DNA from: Streptomyces sp. STR69
GTDB lineage: Bacteria > Actinomycetota > Actinomycetes > Streptomycetales > Streptomycetaceae
Direction: 5' to 3'
Length of the DNA stretch: 64,000 nt
NCBI RefSeq assembly: GCF_024519455.1
Contig: NZ_JALJRY010000003.1
Coordinates: forward strand, 407,497-471,496
The notes under the pieces are model-generated. The model saw nothing but the letters and a program-made list of their open reading frames with translations. It searched no databases and had not been told where the DNA came from. Each line of letters begins with the position of its first letter. Within the stretch, counting starts at the first letter, position 1. Below, in pieces: positions 32,956 through 40,102 of the stretch. The position numbers were made by a program, and so were the translations under genes.

Positions 32956-35559
32956 GTGACAGCGGATGGCGACCCGGTTCTGGAACTGCTGCCGATGGTG
33001 TTCGCGGCTCCGAGCGAGGCACTGGCCGGTGCGCGGGAGGTCCTCGACGGCGATCCGACGCCGTTCCAGGCCTCCGTGGCCCACCATGTGATCGGTATCT
33101 GGCAGCGGGACTTCGGCGATCTCCGACTCGCTCTGAAGCATCTGCGGCGGGCCCGGGACCTGGCGGCGCGCGCGGAGTCGGCGGACCGGGAGGCGGACGT
33201 CCTCGGCACGCTCGGGGTAGCGCTGGTGCACGCGGGCCGCACCCGGCAGGGTCTGGCGGCCTTCGAGCGGGGCATCGCCCGCGGCGGCAGAGAGTCCAGG
33301 GCGCGCGTCCTGTACCTGCGGGCCTACGTCTGGTGGGTGCTGGGCCGGCACAAGGAGGCGCTGGACGACGTACGACGGGCGATCCCCGTGCTGCGGCAGA
33401 CGGACGACGTGATCTGGACGGCGCGGGCGCTGACCCTGCGCGCGACCGTGCATCTGGCGCTCGGCGCGGTGGACCGGGCGGACGCCGACTTCACGGCGGC
33501 CGAGCGGCTGTGGGAGACCACCGGCCAGGAGCACGACAAGGCCGACGCGGTGGAGAGCCGGGGCCTGGCCGCGTTCCGGTCGGGCGACATCCCGGTCGCG
33601 CTCCGACTCCTCGACGAGGCCGAGGAGATGTACGCCAAGCTGACCACCCCGACGTTCATGCTCACCATCCGCCGCTGCGAGGTACTGCTGAGCGCGGGCC
33701 TGGCCGCGGAGGCGCTGGCCCAGGCGGACACCGCGGTCGGACTGCTGGACGGCATCGGCGGGCAGTCCACCCGCAGGGCGGAGCTGCTGCTGGTGGCCGC
33801 CCGGGCGGCGTGGCTCGCGGACGATCCGCCCACGGCGATCGCGCGTGCGGCCGTGGCGGTACGGCTGTTCGCCGCGCAGCGCCGCACCTGGTGGCAGACA
33901 CATGCCCAACTGGTGCTGATCGAGGCGAGGTTGGCGGCCGGCCGGGCCTCGGGCCGGCTGGTCGCGGACGCCGCCGCGGTGGCTGGGCGGCTGGCCGCGT
34001 TCGGCTCGCCGTCCGCGCCGGAGGCCGCGCTGCTCGCGGGCCGGATCGCGCTGGCGCTGGGCTGGACGGCGGACGCGGAGCGGCACTTGGCGGTGGCCGC
34101 CCGCAGCAGACACGGCGGCCCGCCGCTGGCCCGGATGACCGGCTGGGCGGCGCAGGCGCTGCGCGCCGAGGCCGCCGGTTCGGGACGCGGGGTGCTGGAG
34201 GCCTGCCGACGCGGGCTCGACGTCCTCGACGACCACCGTACGACCCTGGGCGCCTCGGAGTTACGGGCCCGGGCGACCGCGCAGGGCGCGGAGCTGGCGG
34301 CGCTCGCGCAGCGGGCGAGCCTCAACTCCGGTGGCCCGCGGCAGCTGTTGGTGTGGAGCGAGCGCTGGCGGGCGACCGCGCTGTCCACCCCGCCGGCCCG
34401 GCCGCCCGCCGACCCTGCCCTGCTCAGCGGTCTGACGGCGTTCCGCGAGATCGCCGCCCGCGCGGAGGAGGCCCGGATGGAGGGCCACCCGGTACCTGCC
34501 CTGGAGCGCGAACAGCGGCGCCTGGAACGGGAGATCCGCTCCCGCACCCTTCACATGAGGGGCGACGCCCCCGGCGAGGGTGAACGCTTCGACCCAACTC
34601 GCCTGCTGGCACGGCTCGGTGAAGGACGGCTGGTGGAACTCGCCGTCGTGGACGGCCGGGTGCACGCCCTGCTGTGCGGCCAGGGGCGGGTCCGGCGGTT
34701 TGCGGCGGGCCTGCTCACGGAGGCGATGGCCGAGGCGGAACACGTGCAGGCGGGGCTGCGGCGGCTGGCGCACCCCGGGGCGGAGGCCAGGCTGCCGGTG
34801 GTGGAGGCGGCGGGCCGGCGCCTGGAGGAACTACTCCTGGGTGAGGCGGCCGGGCACCTGGGCTCCGGGCCGGTGGTGGTGGTCCCGCCGGGCCGACTCC
34901 ACCGCGTTCCCTGGGCGTTGCTGCCCTCGCTGCGCGAGCGGGTGCTCAGTGTGTCGCCCTCGGCGGGCAGTTGGCTGCGCGCCCTGGACACCCGGCCGCC
35001 GCCCGGCGCACGGCATGTGCTGGTGCGCGGGCCCGGCCTCGCGACCGGCGGCGCCGAAGTCCCGGATCTGGCCGACCGCTACGGCAGGCCGACGGTCCTG
35101 GAGCACGACGACGCCGAAGTCCCCCGGGTGCTGGCCGAGTTGGACGGCGCGACGTTGGCCCATATCGCCGCGCACGGCACGTTCCGCGCGGACAGCCCCC
35201 TGTTCTCGTCCCTGCGCATGGCCGACGGCCCGCTCATCGTCCACGACTTCGAACGCCTCGCCCGCAGCCCGTACCGGATCATCCTCTCCAGTTGCGACAC
35301 GGCCCGCCTCGCCTCGGTGGGCGCGGACGAACTCCTCGGCCTGGTAACGGCGTTGCTCCCGCTGGGCACGGCGGGGGTGGTGGCGAGCAGTGCCCCCGTC
35401 AACGACGCCGCCGTGGTCCCGCTGATGCTCGCCCTGCACAAGGGCCTCAGCGCGGGCCTGTCCCTGGCGGAGGCCCTGCGCGACGCCCGGGCCGCGCTGC
35501 CCGGGGACGCGGTCCACCAGGCGACGGGCTGGGCGTTCACCGCGTTCGGAGCGGCTTGA
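32956..35559 (+). CDS. TPR-CHAT domain protein (caspase-like cysteine protease)
   Basis: 867-aa cytosolic protein. About residues 1-480 are TPR-like helical repeats (ALDDVRRAIPVL, DIPVALRLLDEAEEMYAKL and others). A linker follows, then a C-terminal CHAT domain at about 560-867 with the caspase-clan dyad His740 in HIAAHGTF and Cys780 in ILSSCDTA, both intact. GTG 32956 is the likely start; a GTG at 32920 is an alternative, and neither has an ideal ribosome site, so leaderless translation is possible. Codon 436 is TTA (34261-34263). TPR-CHAT proteins act as protease effectors, for example with type III-E CRISPR (Craspase) and gasdermins. It is divergent from the S8 protease. Confidence 0.92.
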   Translation: MTADGDPVLELLPMVFAAPSEALAGAREVLDGDPTPFQASVAHHVIGIWQRDFGDLRLALKHLRRARDLAARAESADREADVLGTLGVALVHAGRTRQGLAAFERGIARGGRESRARVLYLRAYVWWVLGRHKEALDDVRRAIPVLRQTDDVIWTARALTLRATVHLALGAVDRADADFTAAERLWETTGQEHDKADAVESRGLAAFRSGDIPVALRLLDEAEEMYAKLTTPTFMLTIRRCEVLLSAGLAAEALAQADTAVGLLDGIGGQSTRRAELLLVAARAAWLADDPPTAIARAAVAVRLFAAQRRTWWQTHAQLVLIEARLAAGRASGRLVADAAAVAGRLAAFGSPSAPEAALLAGRIALALGWTADAERHLAVAARSRHGGPPLARMTGWAAQALRAEAAGSGRGVLEACRRGLDVLDDHRTTLGASELRARATAQGAELAALAQRASLNSGGPRQLLVWSERWRATALSTPPARPPADPALLSGLTAFREIAARAEEARMEGHPVPALEREQRRLEREIRSRTLHMRGDAPGEGERFDPTRLLARLGEGRLVELAVVDGRVHALLCGQGRVRRFAAGLLTEAMAEAEHVQAGLRRLAHPGAEARLPVVEAAGRRLEELLLGEAAGHLGSGPVVVVPPGRLHRVPWALLPSLRERVLSVSPSAGSWLRALDTRPPPGARHVLVRGPGLATGGAEVPDLADRYGRPTVLEHDDAEVPRVLAELDGATLAHIAAHGTFRADSPLFSSLRMADGPLIVHDFERLARSPYRIILSSCDTARLASVGADELLGLVTALLPLGTAGVVASSAPVNDAAVVPLMLALHKGLSAGLSLAEALRDARAALPGDAVHQATGWAFTAFGAA

Positions 35560-35586
35560 CCGGCCGACCCGGCGGTGCACCGGTCA
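35557..35586. terminator. Weak hairpin spanning both convergent stop codons
   Basis: TGACCGG at 35557-35563 pairs with CCGGTCA at 35580-35586. The stem includes the TGA stops of the CHAT gene and of the convergent LuxR gene. It is only 7 bp, a possible small terminator. Confidence 0.4.
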
Positions 35587-37482
35587 CGCGGACTGCGCCG
35601 TCGGCAGTTCCACCAGCCACGGCAGCGCGCCGCGGTCGCTCGCGCCGAGGCGGGCGTAGGCGCTGTAGAGGTGGTTGCCGACGGTGCGGACCGAGAGGGT
35701 GAGGCGTTCGGCGATCTGCCGGTTGCTGAGGCCCGCGGCGGCGAGGGTGACGATCTGCCGCTGGCGGGCGGTGAGTTCACCGAGCACCAGACCGGACAGT
35801 GCCGGGGTGCGGGCGCCCTGGCAGCGGCGGGCCAGCGCGACCGCGCGGGTGCGGGACATACGGGCGGCGCGCGGGTCGCGGTGCGCCCGTACGGCCTGTG
35901 CGTGCGCCTCGGCCGCGAACAGCAGGAACCCGCGCTGCTCCAGCTCCCCCGCCACCCGGTCCAGCGCGGGCCCGTCCCCGTCGACCAGCGCCTCGGCGTG
36001 CCGGGCGAGGACGGCCGGTCCGTCGCCGGGCAGCCGGGCGAGCCGGCCGGCGACCCGTTCGGGAGCGCCGAGGCGTACGGCGTCGTAGAGGACGTACGCG
36101 GCGGGCCTGCCGTCCTCGGCGGTGCCCCCGCGCGGGTCCCCGGCGTCGCCGCGCCGGTTCGGTGTCAGCGCCTCGGCCACGGTCTCGCGGGCCGTCTCCA
36201 CATCGCCCCGGGCCGCCGCCAGCCAGCCGCTCGCGGGGCGGTGGGCGAGGGTCTCGCCGGTGTGCGGGACATCGCCCGACTGGGCGGCGGCCAGGGCGAG
36301 TTCGACCCCGCAGGCCCGGTCCGCCGGGGTCTCCCGCAGCCCCTCCCGCGCCCAGGCCGCGGCCTCGCGCAGTTCGCCGCGCAGCCTCGCGAACCGGGCG
36401 CGTACGGCCGCGTAGCCGGCCGGTACCGGTGCGCCCTCGGCCACCAGCCACTCCCCCACCGGTGTCGGCAGCGGCCGTACGTCGGTCCGGTCGATGCGGT
36501 CGGTGAGCGCGGCCCGTTCGGCGGCGAGGGTCGGGACGCACTGGTCGGGGGTCCGGGCCAGGCGGCGGGCCCGGAGCCGGCCGGCGGCGGCGCGCAGCGC
36601 GGGGCCGTGCAGGGGGTGGGTGAGGTGGACGGCACCGCGGTCGTCGACGTGGATCAGGTCCTCGGCCTCCAGGCGTTCGAGGATGTCGAGGTCGAAGTCG
36701 TCCAGGGAGGACGGCAACGGCTCGGCGAAGGCCAGGCGTTCGAGGCTCTCGCGCTCGTCGAGGTCGGTGCGGGCGAGGACCTGCGCGGTGCGTTCGCGGA
36801 CCGTCGCGGTGACCGGCACCGGGCCGCGCCAGGCCCACTCGTCGGTGTCCGTGGCCCGGGTCAGCAGCCCGCGCTCGCGCACCGCGCCGAACAGCTCGCG
36901 CAGCAGGCGCAGGTCCCCTTGGCAGAGGTGGTGGAGGCGCTTCACGGTAAGGGGCTCCAGCGGGCCGCCCGCGCCCGCCGCAAGCAACTGCGCGATCTCC
37001 TCACGGGGCAGCGGCTCCAGCGCGAGACGCGGCAGCAGTTCGCCCGTCCACAGGCGGGACACCGCGCCGGGCACGGGGTTGCCGTCGGTCACCACGACCA
37101 CCAGGCGGGTCCGGCCGTGGACGGCGAGCTGGTGGACGAGGGCGGCCGAGGAGTCGTCGAGGAGGTGGGCGTCGTCGATCAGCAACAGCCGTGTTCCGGA
37201 CAGGAGTTGGACCGCTCGGTGCAGGGTGACGCTTTCGGGCAGCAGGTGGGCGAACGCGGCGAAGGGCAGCGTGCGGGTCTCGGGTGTCCCGGTGACGCGG
37301 ACGCAGTCGCCGCCCCGGGCGGCCTCGGTGACCAGCCGGGTCTTGCCCCGGCCGGCCGGGCCGGTGACCACGATGCCGTGCCGGCCGGCCGTCAACGACC
37401 TGCGGACCAGTTCGAGTTCGTCATCCCGGCCGGTGAACGGCCAGGGCAGTTCAAGGGTCTTCGCGTCCTGTTCGAAAGTCAT
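35584..37482 (-). CDS. LuxR-type transcriptional regulator with AAA ATPase domain (LAL-like)
   Basis: 632-aa regulator. The N-terminal STAND/AAA ATPase has Walker A GPAGRGKT (about 40-47) and Walker B LLLIDDAHLLDD. The middle is helical and TPR-like. The C-terminal LuxR HTH reads [25 protein letters not shown], continuing SVRTVGNHLYSAYARLG. ATG 37482 is preferred; a GTG lies one codon upstream and no good ribosome site is seen. It is shorter than typical LAL regulators (~900 aa). It is divergent from the M12-type metalloprotease across a region with two palindromes, and may control that gene (inference). Confidence 0.9.
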   Translation of the reverse strand: MTFEQDAKTLELPWPFTGRDDELELVRRSLTAGRHGIVVTGPAGRGKTRLVTEAARGGDCVRVTGTPETRTLPFAAFAHLLPESVTLHRAVQLLSGTRLLLIDDAHLLDDSSAALVHQLAVHGRTRLVVVVTDGNPVPGAVSRLWTGELLPRLALEPLPREEIAQLLAAGAGGPLEPLTVKRLHHLCQGDLRLLRELFGAVRERGLLTRATDTDEWAWRGPVPVTATVRERTAQVLARTDLDERESLERLAFAEPLPSSLDDFDLDILERLEAEDLIHVDDRGAVHLTHPLHGPALRAAAGRLRARRLARTPDQCVPTLAAERAALTDRIDRTDVRPLPTPVGEWLVAEGAPVPAGYAAVRARFARLRGELREAAAWAREGLRETPADRACGVELALAAAQSGDVPHTGETLAHRPASGWLAAARGDVETARETVAEALTPNRRGDAGDPRGGTAEDGRPAAYVLYDAVRLGAPERVAGRLARLPGDGPAVLARHAEALVDGDGPALDRVAGELEQRGFLLFAAEAHAQAVRAHRDPRAARMSRTRAVALARRCQGARTPALSGLVLGELTARQRQIVTLAAAGLSNRQIAERLTLSVRTVGNHLYSAYARLGASDRGALPWLVELPTAQSA

Positions 37483-37492
37483 CACGCAGATA

Positions 37493-37545
37493 TGAGTCGG
37501 GCTACTCAGACCTGATACAGGGTGACTTGAGTAGCCCTCGACTCA
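37493..37545. promoter_or_regulatory. Nested palindromes between LuxR and metalloprotease genes
   Basis: Two dyads, TGAGT-N6-ACTCA at 37493-37508 and TGAGT-N8-ACTCA at 37528-37545. The two segments are also inverted copies of each other (TGAGTCGGGCTACTCA against TGAGTAGCCC-TC-GACTCA). They sit about 10-60 bp from the LuxR start and 35-90 bp from the protease start, well placed as operators for both genes. Confidence 0.6.
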
Positions 37546-37579
37546 GGCGCCCGGGTACGGTCACCGGCACTCTGGTCGC

Positions 37580-38677
37580 ATGACCGCTCGCTACTGCTCC
37601 CTCACGCAGCAGCCGGCCCCGGAGTTCGGACCGGGACTGGCAGCGGAGCGGCGCGGTGCGCTCATCGGCGGAAGCCGGATGTGGGTCAACGGCACGGTCC
37701 TGCACTACTACTTCTTCGATGTCGACAACTCCGCCGCCGCCCACACGTCCGTCATCCCGGTGCCCGGGACCGGCGAGCTGCGGCGGGTGCCGTGGGCCGG
37801 TGCCAAGGAGCAGCAGGACGTCGTACGCGAGTGCTTCCGTGAGTGGCAGGGGCTCGGTATCGGTGTCGACTTCGCCGAGGTGGGCGACCGTTCGGAGGCC
37901 GAGCTGCGCATCGGGTTCCAGGCCGGTGACGGTTCCTGGTCGACGGTGGGGCGCGACGCGCTCACGGTCGGGCTGGGCGACCGCACCATGAACTTCGGCT
38001 GGGACCTGACCGCGCCCGGACAGCGTGGCACGGCCCTGCACGAGATCGGGCACGCCCTGGGCATGCTGCACGAGCACCAGAGCCCGTTCGCCGGGATCCA
38101 CTGGGACGACGAGGCCGTGTACGCCGAGCTGGCGGGCCCGCCCAACTTCTGGAGCCGGGACAGGACCCTGTTCAACATCCTGCGCAAGCTGGACCCGGAC
38201 GAGGTCAACGGCTCCGTCTGGGACCCGCAGTCGATCATGGAGTACCCGTTCACGTCGGGCCTGGTCCTGGAGCCGGAGGAATACCGTACGGGCCTGCACC
38301 CGCACGGCGGTCTCTCCTCCGCGGACAAGGAGTTCGTGCTGCGCTGGTACCCGCCCGTCGGCCCTCCCCGGCCGGCCGAGCTGGTGCCGTTCCGCTCGGC
38401 GCCGCTGCGGCTGGGGCCGGGCGAGCAGGCCGACTTCGCGATCGAGCCGACCCAGACGCGCGAGTATGCCGTCGGTGCCTTCGGGGACAGCGACACGGTC
38501 GTCGTGGTCTTCGAGGAACGGGACGGCGAACCGCGTTTCCTCGCCGGGCAGGACGACGGGGGAACACCGCACAACGCCACACTCAAGGTCCGGCTCGTCA
38601 AGGGCCGCCGCTACTTCGTCCGTGTGCGTCTGTACTCCACGTGGGGGTCGGGGGACACCGCAGTGATGTGCTGGTAA
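37580..38677 (+). CDS. Metzincin metalloprotease (astacin/matrixin-like)
   Basis: 365-aa zinc protease. The extended metzincin motif HEIGHALGMLHEH is at 154-166, giving ligands His154, His158 and His164 with catalytic Glu155. The Met-turn is SIMEYPF near residue 223. The C-terminal ~110 residues (after WYPPVGPP) form a beta-rich domain with VVVVFEERDGEPRF and RRYFVRVRLYS. No signal peptide is visible from ATG 37580, unusual for a family that is mostly secreted. It is divergent from the LuxR gene. Confidence 0.88.
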   Translation: MTARYCSLTQQPAPEFGPGLAAERRGALIGGSRMWVNGTVLHYYFFDVDNSAAAHTSVIPVPGTGELRRVPWAGAKEQQDVVRECFREWQGLGIGVDFAEVGDRSEAELRIGFQAGDGSWSTVGRDALTVGLGDRTMNFGWDLTAPGQRGTALHEIGHALGMLHEHQSPFAGIHWDDEAVYAELAGPPNFWSRDRTLFNILRKLDPDEVNGSVWDPQSIMEYPFTSGLVLEPEEYRTGLHPHGGLSSADKEFVLRWYPPVGPPRPAELVPFRSAPLRLGPGEQADFAIEPTQTREYAVGAFGDSDTVVVVFEERDGEPRFLAGQDDGGTPHNATLKVRLVKGRRYFVRVRLYSTWGSGDTAVMCW

Positions 38678-38735
38678 CAGCACGGGTACAGCCGCACGCG
38701 GGCGGACGGACCACAAGTCCGGCGCCGGGGGAAGC

Positions 38736-38779
38736 GGCCGAGGTTCGTAGCCTTCGGGGGAGGGATACGAGCCTCGGCC
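38736..38779. terminator. Hairpin between convergent metalloprotease and sulfurtransferase
   Basis: 14-bp stem with one mismatch: GGCCGAGGTTCGTA at 38736-38749 against TACGAGCCTCGGCC at 38766-38779. It lies in the 155-bp gap between the two convergent genes. Confidence 0.7.
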
Positions 38780-38832
38780 ACGCCGCTGTGTTCAGCAGCC
38801 CAACACCCTTGGCCACGCAGGACAGTTGTGCG

Positions 38833-39717
38833 CTAGGAGCCCAACTCCAGTGGCCGAGCGGGGTCCTTGGACCACTCCTCCAGTGAACCGTCGTACACGG
38901 ACACGTCCGTACGGCCGAGCAGGGTGAGCGCGAGTGCGGCACCCGCGGCCGAGATGCCGCCGCCGCAGTACAGGACGACCGGCGAGTCGTCGGTGTCGAG
39001 GACGGCTCCGATCCTGGCGGCGAGTTCGGGCTCGGGCAGTATGTGCCCGGTGGCGTCCTGCAGACCCCGGCCCGGGAGGCTGCGGCTGCCGGGGATGTGT
39101 CCGCGGCGGCTGTAACGGGTGGGCACCGAGCCGTCGTAGCCGCCCGGGGGCAGCGCGCAGACCAGGGTGCCGGGCCGCTCGCCGCGGCTGACGGCGGCCA
39201 CGTCCTCGATCCCGGACCACAGATCCGGTCGTACGACGGGTGTCACGGGACGGACGGCCGGAACCGGGCCGGTGTCGTCGCCGGAGACGAGCGGACGCCC
39301 GGCCGCCTCCCACGATTCGAGACCGCCGTCCAGCACCGCCACCGGTACGCCGATCGCCCGGAGCATCCACCACAGGCGGGCCGCCCAGATGCCACCGCCG
39401 CTGTCGTACGCGACGACCTCGACGCCCTCCCCCACGCCCAGCCCGGCCAGCGCGGCGGCGAGGGCCTCGGGGGACGGCACGGCGAAGTGGTACGGCGCCT
39501 CGTGGTCGGAGAGCTCGCCGGTCAGGTCGGCGTGTCGTGATCCGGGCAGGTGCCGCTCGGCCCAGGTCCCGCGCCCGCTCGCGGAGCGGTGGTCGCCGTC
39601 CTCACGGGGTGAGGGCAGCAGCGCGGTGACGTCGAGGACGACCAGCCGGGGGTCGTCGAGATGCGCGGCGAGCCAGGTGTCGTCGACCAGCGGGCCGGGC
39701 GGCAGGGAGGTGGTCAT
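38833..39717 (-). CDS. Sulfurtransferase with two rhodanese domains
   Basis: 294-aa thiosulfate/3-mercaptopyruvate sulfurtransferase-type protein that moves sulfane sulfur to cyanide or another thiol acceptor. The N-terminal rhodanese domain has the CDC25-like PGSRHADL and lacks an active Cys. The C-terminal domain carries Cys251 in VVLYCGGGISAAG, the persulfide-forming residue. It is divergent from the TPP-like leader and NMT1 gene, so its promoter shares the 39718-39830 region. Sulfur handling fits the downstream thiamine-precursor and sulfur operons. Confidence 0.92.
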   Translation of the reverse strand: MTTSLPPGPLVDDTWLAAHLDDPRLVVLDVTALLPSPREDGDHRSASGRGTWAERHLPGSRHADLTGELSDHEAPYHFAVPSPEALAAALAGLGVGEGVEVVAYDSGGGIWAARLWWMLRAIGVPVAVLDGGLESWEAAGRPLVSGDDTGPVPAVRPVTPVVRPDLWSGIEDVAAVSRGERPGTLVCALPPGGYDGSVPTRYSRRGHIPGSRSLPGRGLQDATGHILPEPELAARIGAVLDTDDSPVVLYCGGGISAAGAALALTLLGRTDVSVYDGSLEEWSKDPARPLELGS

Positions 39718-39790
39718 GGCCGCCGATCGTACGCCCGAGTCCTGGGCGTCTCACTCCTCGGGCACGCCCGTCCCATATTCCGGAAGGCGC

Positions 39791-39821
39791 TTGCACAGAA
39801 TCCAGGTAGTGCGGTTATCGT
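39791..39821 (+). promoter_or_regulatory. Candidate promoter for the riboswitch-led operon
   Basis: TTGCAC (39791-39796) and TATCGT (39816-39821), 19 bp apart, immediately ahead of the structured leader. Transcription would begin near 39828. The -35 is good, the -10 and spacing are marginal. Confidence 0.4.
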
Positions 39822-39829
39822 TCGGCCAT

Positions 39830-39946
39830 CTACGCGGGAGCCCCTACCCGGTTGGGCTGAGAGGGCGTCTGGGACCGGCTCGTCGAGAGTCCGGCCCCCA
39901 CGGGGACGCCGACCGCACCACTCGCGCCTCAGCGCCCGCGTAGGAG
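39830..39946 (+). promoter_or_regulatory. TPP-riboswitch-like (THI element) leader, divergent 3' half
   Basis: The 5' half matches the thiamin pyrophosphate aptamer: CGGGAGCCCC, a P3 stem AGCCC/GGGCT (39839-39843, 39854-39858), the invariant CTGAGAGGG at 39857-39865, an extra P3a stem GGCGTC/GACGCC, then GACCGCACC whose CCGC can pair with GCGG at 39834-39837 (P2). The 3' end GCGTAGGAG resembles GCGnAGGGA. The expected CCTGAT and the AATG-type loop of P4/P5 are replaced by CCACTC and a GCGC-CTCA-GCGC hairpin. CTACGCGGG can also pair perfectly with CCCGCGTAG (39935-39943). It precedes thiamine-precursor transport genes and should respond to TPP or a relative. Confidence 0.7.
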
Positions 39947-39951
39947 TTCAC

Positions 39952-40029
39952 GTGTCTACAACAGTCGAGCCCCAGCACCCGGTGGTCAACTCCCCGGCGC
40001 GCCGCTCCTGTTGTTGTCACATGCACTGA
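39952..40029 (+). CDS. Poly-cysteine leader peptide (25 aa)
   Basis: Tiny ORF from GTG 39952 with TAGGAG 5 nt upstream; that ribosome site is the 3' end of the TPP-like element. The product ends ARRSCCCHMH, with three consecutive Cys all encoded by TGT, the rare Cys codon in this genome type. Poly-Cys leader ORFs in mycobacteria mediate cysteine-responsive attenuation of downstream genes. A small hairpin (CAGGCG/CGCCTG, 40064-40081) lies between this ORF and the next ribosome site CGGAG. Role inferred: couples cysteine supply to the downstream operon. Confidence 0.6.
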   Translation: MSTTVEPQHPVVNSPARRSCCCHMH

Positions 40030-40102
40030 TCCACCGCCTTCGCGCACCCCTCTCCCCTCCCTTCAGGCGCCGTCACGCCTGCGCACGTTTCGGAGTACCC
40101 CC

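Noticed and set aside
39830..40029. Interpretation of the leader as the xanthine-sensing NMT1-motif RNA.
   Set aside because: The CTGAGA, P2/P3 arrangement and GCGTAGG end match the TPP element. I see nothing that points to the xanthine motif, although I cannot run a covariance search.
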